The notes beneath the pieces were generated by a model. It made no database searches. It was not told the DNA's origin and saw only the letters and a list, made by a program, of their open reading frames with translations. From Enterobacter mori (GTDB taxonomy: Bacteria > Pseudomonadota > Gammaproteobacteria > Enterobacterales > Enterobacteriaceae), in assembly GCF_025244905.1 (NCBI RefSeq), contig NZ_CP104285.1, forward strand, positions 1,798,001 to 1,862,000: 64,000 nt of DNA. Reading direction: 5' to 3'. Positions within the stretch are counted from its first letter, which is position 1, and each line of letters opens with the position of its first letter. Of this stretch, positions 7,391 through 14,025 are shown piece by piece. The position numbers were made by a program, and so were the translations under genes.

Positions 7391-8649
7391 TGTTCATTCC
7401 TCAGTTCTTCCGGGGTAGGTCGCGTCCGGGAGGGAGTAACTGGACAACGGTTCTCGGGAGCGTCAGCGCCAGCAAGAGCTCATCGGGCATGCTGGTTACG
7501 CCGGAAACGGCAATGGGGATTGGGGCCATACGCGCCTGCGTAACGCTCCTTGCCGAATCCATCGCCCAGCTGCCCGTCGAGCTTTATCAGCGCGACGAAA
7601 AAGGCGGTCGGCGCAGGGCAACGGATCATCCCCTGTACGATGTGATTCATTCGCAGCCAAACAGAAAGGACACCAGCTTTGAATATTACGAACAGCAGCA
7701 GGGCGTGCTGGGGCTTGAGGGGAACAGCTATTCCCTGATTGACCGGCACGGCAACGGCGATATCGCTGAACTGATACCGATTAACCCCAAAAAGGTCATC
7801 GTCCTGAAAGGGCCGGACGGGATGCCGTATTACGAGCTGCCTGAGCTGGGTGAAACGGTGCCGATGCGCATGATGCACCACATCAAGTATTTCTCGCTCG
7901 ACGGGTACATCGGCACCTCACCGATTCAGACGAACGCGGACGTTCTCGGGCTGGGTATGGCGGTTGAGCAGCACGCCGCGCAGGTGTTCGCCCGTGGCAC
8001 CACGATGTCCGGCGTGATTGAGCGCCCCAAAGAGGCGGGAGCCATCAAGAGCCAGGCGTCAATTGACAAGCTTCTGGCCAAATGGACGGACCGGTATTCC
8101 GGAGTGCGAAACGCCTTCAGCGTGGCGTTGCTGCAGGAGGGCATGAGCTATAAGCAGCTGTCGCAGGACAATGAAAAAGCGCAGCTGCTGCAGTCTCGCC
8201 AGTGGACGGTAAACGAGGTGTGTCGGCTTTACAAAATCCCGCCGCACATGATTCAGCTTCTCGACAAATCGACCAACAACAACATCGAGCACCAGGGGCT
8301 TCAGTACGTGATGTACACGCTGCTGGCCTGGCTGAAGCGCCATGAAGCGGCGATGATGCGCGATTTGTTGTTACCCAGCGAGCGTCGCGACTTTTACATC
8401 GAGTTCAACGTCTCGTCGCTGCTGCGCGGCGATCAGAAATCGCGTTATGAGTCTTACGCGCTGGGCCGCCAGTGGGGCTGGCTGTCGGTAAACGATATCC
8501 GGCGCATGGAGAACATGGCCCCGGTAGAGGGCGGCGACAAGTATCTGACGCCGCTGAACATGGTCGATACCAGCACCGTTCTCGGGCTGGATAAAGCCAC
8601 CCCTGCGCAGATAAGCGAAATCAGCGCAATCCTGCAGCGAACTGCATAA
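7390..8649 (+). CDS. portal protein, HK97 family
   Basis: 419 aa. Contains the portal signatures: VTPETAMGIGAIRACVTLLAESIAQLPVELYQ (~35-65), HPLYDVIHSQPN (~78-90), and VCRLYKIPPHMI (~276-287). Twelve copies form the ring at the capsid vertex through which DNA passes. The C-terminus (after ~400) is short. It lies directly after terminase and before the maturation protease, the standard HK97 order. Confidence 0.95.
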   Translation: MFIPQFFRGRSRPGGSNWTTVLGSVSASKSSSGMLVTPETAMGIGAIRACVTLLAESIAQLPVELYQRDEKGGRRRATDHPLYDVIHSQPNRKDTSFEYYEQQQGVLGLEGNSYSLIDRHGNGDIAELIPINPKKVIVLKGPDGMPYYELPELGETVPMRMMHHIKYFSLDGYIGTSPIQTNADVLGLGMAVEQHAAQVFARGTTMSGVIERPKEAGAIKSQASIDKLLAKWTDRYSGVRNAFSVALLQEGMSYKQLSQDNEKAQLLQSRQWTVNEVCRLYKIPPHMIQLLDKSTNNNIEHQGLQYVMYTLLAWLKRHEAAMMRDLLLPSERRDFYIEFNVSSLLRGDQKSRYESYALGRQWGWLSVNDIRRMENMAPVEGGDKYLTPLNMVDTSTVLGLDKATPAQISEISAILQRTA

Positions 8650-8682
8650 AACCTGATTATCAGGCTCTCACAGGTATACACA

Positions 8683-9597
8683 ATGTCGAAATTAATCAAC
8701 CTGCCGCACCTGGCTGACCAGGTGTTCGGGGTGCCTCACTACGCTACGCGGCAAATCATGGACTCGGTGAAGTCAATCCTTGTCCCCCGCCTGCAGGGCA
8801 TGAATGTGGCCCCGCTTGAAATGGCGCTGGGACCGGACGACTCACCGGACACGAACGAACCTCAGCAAAGCGGCGGCGTGGGCGTTATTCCTGTCCACGG
8901 CATCCTGGTCCCCCGGCGTGGCCAGATCGTGAATATGTGTACGGAGCTGAACAGCTACGAGCGTATTCGCGGCCAACTGGCTTCCCTTCTGAACGACCCG
9001 GGCATTAAAGAAGTTGTGCTCGATATTAACTCGGGCGGCGGCGCGGTATCGGGCTGTAAGGAGCTGGCTGACTACATTTACCAGTCGCGCAGCGTGAAGC
9101 CCATTACGGCCATCGTGAACTTCAGCGCGTTCTCTGCGGCGTACTTTATCGCGTCGGCCTGCAGCAAAATCATCGTCAGCGAAACCAGCGGCGTGGGCTC
9201 CATCGGGGTCATCCTGGAGCACATGGAAGCATCGAAATGGGAGGAGAGCGTGGGGCTGAAATTTACCACGTTCTCGCGCGGCGATAACAAGAACAACGGC
9301 TCCCCGCATGAACCGCTGACGGAGCTGGCCACGACCCAGATACAGGCGATGATCGACGGCGCGTACCAGACGTTCACGTCCTCCGTCGCGCAGTATCGCG
9401 GTATTGATATTGACGCCGTTATTGGCACCCAGGCCGCGCTGTATTTCGGGCAGAACGCCGTCGCGGCAGGGCTGGCAGATGAGATGTCCGATCCTCAGTC
9501 AGCCATCAACGCGATTGCCGCGAAATACAAACCCTCGCCCCAGCAATCCAGTATCCAGTTACGCGCCGCTGTAATGGATCAGCAGGCCCGTATGTAA
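8683..9597 (+). CDS. capsid maturation protease, S49 (SppA/ClpP-like) type
   Basis: 304 aa. The S49 core is visible: LDINSGGGAVSG (~113-124), the nucleophile region NFSAFSAAYFIA (probable Ser151) and ETSGVGSIGVILEHME (~171-187), followed by a helical C-terminal scaffold-like tail. It would cleave the N-terminal delta part of the capsid protein during prohead maturation. HK97 itself uses a different protease family at this place, so this head module is a lambda-C-like variant. It starts 33 nt after the portal gene. Confidence 0.9.
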   Translation: MSKLINLPHLADQVFGVPHYATRQIMDSVKSILVPRLQGMNVAPLEMALGPDDSPDTNEPQQSGGVGVIPVHGILVPRRGQIVNMCTELNSYERIRGQLASLLNDPGIKEVVLDINSGGGAVSGCKELADYIYQSRSVKPITAIVNFSAFSAAYFIASACSKIIVSETSGVGSIGVILEHMEASKWEESVGLKFTTFSRGDNKNNGSPHEPLTELATTQIQAMIDGAYQTFTSSVAQYRGIDIDAVIGTQAALYFGQNAVAAGLADEMSDPQSAINAIAAKYKPSPQQSSIQLRAAVMDQQARM

Positions 9598-9619
9598 CCC
9601 GACGCGAAGCGTCACCGTA

Positions 9620-9643
9620 AGCAGCCAGATAGCTGCTTTTTTT
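9620..9643 (+). terminator. terminator-like hairpin before the capsid gene
   Basis: AGCAGC-CAGATA-GCTGCT followed by seven T. It lies between the protease and capsid genes inside an operon, so it is likely bypassed by late antitermination or serves as an RNA processing hairpin. Confidence 0.6.
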
Positions 9644-9665
9644 ATGCGTAAAAGAGAGAAAAACG

Positions 9666-10961
9666 ATGAACAAAATCGAAGAACTGCGTCGCCAGCGTGC
9701 GGGTATTAACACTCAGGTTCAGGCCCTGGCACAGATTGAAATGAACGGCGGCACGCTGAGCGCGGAGCAGCTGGAGCAATTCACAGGCCTGCAGGCTCAG
9801 TTTGATGAGCTTTCGGCGTCCATTGAGCGTCTGGAAGCGGCAGAACGCCTCGCCGCCGCCACGGCGGTTCCGGTGAAGGCTGCGCAGAACGGTCGTAATG
9901 CACCGGCAGTGCATGTGAAAGCCGAACCGCCACAGTATAAAGGTGCAGGCATGACCCGCATGGTGATGGCCATCGCGGCAGGTAAGGGCGACCTGCAGCA
10001 GGCCGCCGCGTTCGCTGCGGAAGACCTGAACGATCAGGGGCTGTCGATGGCGATCAGCACAGCTGCCAATTCCGGCGGCGCGCTCGTTCCGCAGAACATG
10101 CACAACGAGGTGATTGAGCTCCTGCGCGACCGCACCATCGTGCGTAAGCTCGGGGCGCGAAGCATCCCGCTGCCGAACGGTAATCTGGCGATCCCGCGAC
10201 TGGCCAGCGGCTCAACGGCAAGCTATGTCGGTGAAGGCAAGGATGTGAAGGCGAGCGGTGCGACCTTCGATGACGTCAAACTGAACGCCAAAACGCTGAT
10301 CACCATGGTGCCAATTTCCAACCAGCTGATTGGTCGCGGCGGCTTCAACGTCGAGCAGCTGATTTTAGACGACATCATCAGCGGCATTTCCACCCGTGAA
10401 GATAAGGCGTTCCTCCGCGATGACGGCACCAACGACACCCCGAAAGGGATGAAGGCCGTGGCCACGGCGGGTAGCCGCACGCATGCGTGGGTTGCAGATG
10501 ACGAAGTGAACCTGCAGACCATCGATACCTACCTTGATGCGCTGATCCTCATGGCGATGGACGGTAACAGCAACATGCTGAAGTGCGGCTGGGGTATGTC
10601 CAACCGCACCTACATGAAGCTCTTCGGCCTGCGCGACGGGAACGGCAACAAGGTTTATCCGGAAATGGCAGCGGGTATGCTGAAAGGCTATCCGATTGAG
10701 CGCACCTCGGCTATTCCAGCGAACCTGGGCACGGGCGGCAAGGAGTCTGAGATTTACTTTGCTGACTTCAACGATGTCCTGATTGGTGAAGACGGCGCAA
10801 TGGTGGTCGATTTCTCCCGCGAGGCGACCTACATCGATGCAGACGGGAACACCGTTTCCGCGTTCGCGCGTAACCAGTCCCTGATCCGCGTCATCATGGA
10901 GCACGATATCGGCTTCCGCCATATCGAAGGCCTGGCGCTGGGTACCGGCGTTACCTGGTAA
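9666..10961 (+). CDS. major capsid protein, HK97 gp5 family
   Basis: 431 aa. Residues ~1-100 form the coiled delta domain (NKIEELRRQRAGINTQVQAL ... LERLEAAERL), which acts as scaffold and is removed by the protease. From ~115 the HK97 fold begins: ISTAANSGGALVPQNMHNEVIELLRDRTIVRKLGA, SYVGEGKDVKASGATFDDVKL, and LIGEDGAMVVDFSREATY. The C-terminus FRHIEGLALGTGVTW is typical. It is flanked by hairpins on both sides, in keeping with a high and separate expression level. Confidence 0.95.
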   Translation: MNKIEELRRQRAGINTQVQALAQIEMNGGTLSAEQLEQFTGLQAQFDELSASIERLEAAERLAAATAVPVKAAQNGRNAPAVHVKAEPPQYKGAGMTRMVMAIAAGKGDLQQAAAFAAEDLNDQGLSMAISTAANSGGALVPQNMHNEVIELLRDRTIVRKLGARSIPLPNGNLAIPRLASGSTASYVGEGKDVKASGATFDDVKLNAKTLITMVPISNQLIGRGGFNVEQLILDDIISGISTREDKAFLRDDGTNDTPKGMKAVATAGSRTHAWVADDEVNLQTIDTYLDALILMAMDGNSNMLKCGWGMSNRTYMKLFGLRDGNGNKVYPEMAAGMLKGYPIERTSAIPANLGTGGKESEIYFADFNDVLIGEDGAMVVDFSREATYIDADGNTVSAFARNQSLIRVIMEHDIGFRHIEGLALGTGVTW

Positions 10962-10983
10962 TACTCCGACAATCGTGATTAAC

Positions 10984-11007
10984 AGCCCGCCCCGCGCGGG
11001 CTTTTTT
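10984..11007 (+). terminator. rho-independent terminator after the capsid gene
   Basis: AGCCCGC-CCCGC-GCGGGCT followed by a T-run, 23 nt past the capsid stop. Expected to be read through late in infection. Confidence 0.8.
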
Positions 11008-11020
11008 ACAGGTGAACATC

Positions 11021-11473
11021 ATGGCTCCTAAAACCAAAAACACTCAGAAAGACGATACCGCCACCGACACCAACGCCGAGCCAGCGGTAACGACTGCAGC
11101 TGCAGCTGATACCTCAGCACCTGCACCAGACGTTAACACCGGTTCTGCAGGCGAAACCGGTGGTGACGGTGATGGTACCGAACCCGGTCCGGACGGCGAC
11201 GATACGGATTCAGGTGGTGATGCGAAACAGGATGAACCCCCAGAGGAACGCATGTCAAAACTGACTGGAAAAGTCGCTTCGGTACAAAACGGGCGCGTCG
11301 CGGTGACGTTCCTTGGTCCGTTCAGCCGCTACAGCCGTGGCGATGTGGCCTGCTTTGACAGCGCCGTCGCTCAGGACATGGTGGACCGAAATATCGCCGT
11401 CTGGGCAAAAGATGCAGAACGCGCCCTTCAACCGAATAAGGACGATGACGCGCATGATACTGACATTGGCTGA
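11021..11473 (+). CDS. head-associated protein with acidic low-complexity N-terminus
   Basis: 150 aa from ATG 11021 (AGGTG 7 nt upstream; GTG at 11012 is in frame). Residues ~1-75 are disordered and rich in Thr, Ala, Asp and Gly. Residues ~78-125 form a small beta domain (SKLTGKVASVQNGRVAVTFLGPFSRYSRGDVACFD). The C-terminus is again acidic. Its place between capsid and connector fits a head decoration or neck protein, but no family is recognised. It overlaps the connector gene by 20 nt. Confidence 0.65.
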   Translation: MAPKTKNTQKDDTATDTNAEPAVTTAAAADTSAPAPDVNTGSAGETGGDGDGTEPGPDGDDTDSGGDAKQDEPPEERMSKLTGKVASVQNGRVAVTFLGPFSRYSRGDVACFDSAVAQDMVDRNIAVWAKDAERALQPNKDDDAHDTDIG

Positions 11474-11777
11474 AGCCAAAACCCAGCTGCGCCTCGAGCT
11501 GGATTTTGATGAGCACGACAGCTTGCTGACCAGCCTGATTGGCGCGGCTCAGCGCAGCATCGAGCGCAGCTACTACTGCAGGCTGGTAGAGAACCAGGCG
11601 CAGCTTGACGCACTGCCTGACGGTGAGACGGGTTACATCATTGATGAAGATATCAAGCTGGCCGCGAAGATGATGGTCTCGCAGTGGTATCTGAATCCCA
11701 CCGGCACGGCAGAAGGTTCGCCGTCCGATTTGGGCGTTGAGTACCTGCTGTTCCCGCTAATGGAGCATACCGTATGA
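11454..11777 (+). CDS. head-tail connector protein (gp6-like)
   Basis: 107 aa from ATG 11454, with AAGGA about 11 nt upstream; an alternative ATG at 11445 leaves almost no spacing. The helical pattern LAEAKTQLRLELDFDEHDSLLTSLIGAAQRSIERSYYCRLV is the classic gp6-like DNA-packaging connector motif. It forms a ring under the portal. The stop overlaps the next gene by 4 nt (ATGA). Confidence 0.88.
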   Translation: MILTLAEAKTQLRLELDFDEHDSLLTSLIGAAQRSIERSYYCRLVENQAQLDALPDGETGYIIDEDIKLAAKMMVSQWYLNPTGTAEGSPSDLGVEYLLFPLMEHTV

Positions 11778-12115
11778 GTGACCCCCTGCGCCCCGGCGAG
11801 CTGAACTGCCGGATAACACTTAGCTACATGGAAACAGAACGCGGCGAGCTCGGCGAGACGCTTCCGGCCCGTGAGGTGAGCGTCGGAAAGGCCTGGTCCA
11901 AAAAGGAGCTGGTCTCCGGGCGGAAGGTCCGGACGCTGGACCAGCAGCAGGTCGTCGAAACGTGCCTCTTCACGCTGTACCCGCGCAAGGTTGACGTGGA
12001 CTGGAAGGTATCGACAGCGGACCGGGTATATACCGTTCGCAACGTCGAGCGCCTGACGGATCGGATAATCATCACCGGAGAGGCGGATTCACGCCATGAT
12101 CGAGTCAGCAATTAA
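11774..12115 (+). CDS. head-tail joining / head closure protein
   Basis: 113 aa beta-barrel type. The pattern PGELNCRITLSYMETERGELGETLPAREVSVGKAWSKKELVSGRK...VVETCLFTLYPRKVDVDW matches phage head-tail adaptors (SPP1 gp16, HK97 gp7 type). It seals the connector after packaging. It overlaps the connector and tail-completion genes by 4 and 20 nt. Confidence 0.85.
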   Translation: MSDPLRPGELNCRITLSYMETERGELGETLPAREVSVGKAWSKKELVSGRKVRTLDQQQVVETCLFTLYPRKVDVDWKVSTADRVYTVRNVERLTDRIIITGEADSRHDRVSN

Positions 12116-12476
12116 AAACGCCGTCGAGCGGATTACCGGGCTGGATACGTACCCGCTGCTGCTTCCGGATACGGTGCAAGAAGGCGCGACGTTCCAGCGT
12201 ATTTCCGACCCGCAGGTCGGTGACGGACTGAGGCGGACCGGGCTGTCCGAGGTCCGGATACAGATTTCGCTTTATGTTGTCGACCGGTACACGTCGCTGC
12301 TTCAATTCGACGGGGCGCTCTGGGCTGAATGGAAGCAAATTGTTCATGGCCAGATGGAAGGTCAGCCCGTCCAGTACGTTGAGCGCGGAGGCATACAGCA
12401 GGGGAAAACCACGCTTCCCAACAACCGCATCCAGTACCAGCTGGTTCGCGACTTCATCTTCACTGTTCCGGAGTAA
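12096..12476 (+). CDS. tail completion / terminator protein
   Basis: 126 aa with the DUF3168/gpU-like shape: helix (MIESAIKNAVERITGL), then beta strands with VRIQISLYVVDRYTSLLQFDGALWAEWKQIVHGQ and a C-terminal RIQYQLVRDFIFTVPE. It caps the tail tube at the end that joins the head. It lies in the standard neck order between closure protein and the HK97 gp10-like gene. Confidence 0.78.
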   Translation: MIESAIKNAVERITGLDTYPLLLPDTVQEGATFQRISDPQVGDGLRRTGLSEVRIQISLYVVDRYTSLLQFDGALWAEWKQIVHGQMEGQPVQYVERGGIQQGKTTLPNNRIQYQLVRDFIFTVPE

Positions 12477-12481
12477 ACGCC

Positions 12482-12892
12482 ATGCAGATGGACATTAAAT
12501 TCCCCACCGGGAAGGAGTTTGACCGGCTGCTGGAAAGCATCGACAAGAAAGTCGGGGTGAAACTTCTGCGCGATGCCGGACGCGCTGCGCTTGCGGTCGT
12601 TGAGCAGGATATGCGGCAGCACGCCGGTTTTGATGAGGAAAGCATCGGGCCGCACATGCGCGACTCCATCAAAATCCGCAGCACTAACGTGGCAGAGACC
12701 TCGCGCTATAACACCATCGTTACGCTGCGCGTCGGTCCCAGCAAAATTCACCACATGAAAGCGGTGGCGCAGGAGTTTGGCACCGTCAAACAGGTCGCCG
12801 ACCCCTTCATTCGTCCGGCGATGGACTACAACGTTCAAAAAATCCTTAAAGTGCTGGTCGCAGAAATCCGGCTGGGCCTCGAAGGGCGTTAG
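12482..12892 (+). CDS. HK97 gp10-like neck/tail protein
   Basis: 136 aa from ATG 12482 (MDIKF at 12488 also possible). Matches the HK97-gp10 pattern: helical N-terminus (GKEFDRLLESIDKKVGVKLLRDAGRAALAVVEQDM), a beta region with VGPSKIHHMKAVAQEFGT and RPAMDYNVQKIL. Part of the minor head-tail interface set. Confidence 0.85.
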   Translation: MQMDIKFPTGKEFDRLLESIDKKVGVKLLRDAGRAALAVVEQDMRQHAGFDEESIGPHMRDSIKIRSTNVAETSRYNTIVTLRVGPSKIHHMKAVAQEFGTVKQVADPFIRPAMDYNVQKILKVLVAEIRLGLEGR

Positions 12893-12909
12893 TAATCAGG
12901 AGAGAGTAA

Positions 12910-13383
12910 ATGGCAGATCCAGAAATCAAATCCCCGTCAGAGTACGCGGTACTCCCTGCGGGTACAGAGGTTCGCTACGGTCAGAAGGGCGCAACCATTA
13001 CCACCGCCGCGCTTCTGCAGAGCGCGATGGGGATTGGGGCCACGGGGAAAAAAGGCACCTTCCTCGAAGTGACACGCCTCATCGACAAAGAGCCAAAATA
13101 CATGGCCGACATGGGTGAGGGCGAGGATAAAACGCTCGTCTTCATTGATGATCCATCCGATACCGTGCAGGAAGCGCTGCTGAGTGACGCCGATGCGAAA
13201 AAAACGGTGGTCTTCTTCATGAAGTTCCCCAACAAGCGCATTTCAGAAGTTGAACTGGTGCTGGCTGGCTGGAGCCTGCAGGCCGTTGACACGCCGAAAG
13301 GCAAAGTGCTGCAGGTTGAGGTCTACGGCAAGCAGAACAGCGTTAAATGGTCCGTTGAGCAGCCAGCCGGTGGCGGCGAGTAA
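12910..13383 (+). CDS. major tail tube protein
   Basis: 157 aa. It lies directly before the tail-assembly chaperone pair, as the tube gene does in lambda-like phages. The single domain fits the tube N-terminal fold: SPSEYAVLPAGTEVRYG, FLEVTRLIDKEPKYMADMGEGEDKTLVFIDDPSDT, and KVLQVEVYGKQNSVKWSVEQP. The extra C-terminal Ig domain of lambda gpV is lacking. Hexamers stack to form the long flexible tube. A terminator follows, fitting high expression. Confidence 0.88.
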   Translation: MADPEIKSPSEYAVLPAGTEVRYGQKGATITTAALLQSAMGIGATGKKGTFLEVTRLIDKEPKYMADMGEGEDKTLVFIDDPSDTVQEALLSDADAKKTVVFFMKFPNKRISEVELVLAGWSLQAVDTPKGKVLQVEVYGKQNSVKWSVEQPAGGGE

Positions 13384-13393
13384 CCTTCTATTT

Positions 13394-13418
13394 CCCCGCG
13401 CCGGACGCGGGGCTTTTT
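13394..13418 (+). terminator. rho-independent terminator after the tube gene
   Basis: CCCCGCG-CCGGA-CGCGGGG followed by a T-run. Confidence 0.8.
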
Positions 13419-13441
13419 ACTGATGAAACAGGATAAAAAAC

Positions 13442-13786
13442 ATGAACTACAAATCCCTTATCAACCCACTGAATACCACCGTTGAAAAAACGCTCCTCGG
13501 CCAGAAGGTGTATCTTCGCCGCCTGACCAGCGCCGAGCTGGATGACTATAACGACAAAGTTGAAGCCGGACGCCAGGCCAAGCTTCCGTCGCGAGAGCTG
13601 TCGGCGATGGGGGTAAACCTGTTTCTGGCAGCGCTGGTCAATGAAGACGGCAGCAAGCCCAAAGCCAGCGAACTGCCCACCGCAGACCAACTGATGGCCG
13701 CCCACGCGAACGCCGATCTTCTCGACGCGGTCACGCTCGTTCAGCGCCATTCTTACGGCACGCTGGAGGAAGCCACAAAAAACTAA
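13442..13786 (+). CDS. tail assembly chaperone (gpG-like)
   Basis: 114 aa: MNYKSLINPLNTTVEKTLLG ... TLVQRHSYGTLEEATKN. It coats the tape measure during tail assembly together with the frameshifted longer product. Its last sense codons are AAA AAC right before TAA, and with the A before them they form the heptamer A AAA AAC (13777-13783) in the correct phase for -1 slippage. Confidence 0.87.
   Translation: MNYKSLINPLNTTVEKTLLGQKVYLRRLTSAELDDYNDKVEAGRQAKLPSRELSAMGVNLFLAALVNEDGSKPKASELPTADQLMAAHANADLLDAVTLVQRHSYGTLEEATKN
13777..13783 (+). promoter_or_regulatory. -1 ribosomal frameshift site A AAA AAC
   Basis: The zero frame reads ACA AAA AAC TAA. Slipping back one base gives AAA AAA CTA ACC and continues open to 14025. 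The heptamer matches the standard X XXY YYZ slippery rule, and the stop codon right after it would favour pausing. The product would be a ~194-aa gpGT-like fusion. Confidence 0.85.
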
Positions 13787-14025
13787 CCGACTCGTCCCAT
13801 CTCAGGCTGCTATTCATGCTGGCAGACCGATGGGACGAGCCGGACCCCCGTAAAATAGCCGAACTCCCGGCGAACATACTGACCCACTGGCAGGCCTATT
13901 TCGATCTCCTGAGAACGGAGGCCGAAACGTCAGCGCCGGTGCATTCTCCTCCGGTGACTGCTGCGCAATCTGAAAGCGACCAGCAGTTCGCTGACTGCTT
14001 CAGGATATTAGGACATGGCTGCTGA
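13783..14025 (+). CDS. tail assembly chaperone, T part (made by -1 frameshift as GT fusion)
   Basis: 80 codons in the -1 frame after the slip site, giving LTDSSHLRLLFMLADRWDEP ... FADCFRILGHGC. A separate start at ATG 13816 is possible but the lambda parallel (G and GT) favours the fusion. The T part binds the tube protein and brings it to the growing tail. It overlaps the tape-measure start by 11 nt. Confidence 0.8.
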   Translation, partial: LTDSSHLRLLFMLADRWDEPDPRKIAELPANILTHWQAYFDLLRTEAETSAPVHSPPVTAAQSESDQQFADCFRILGHGC

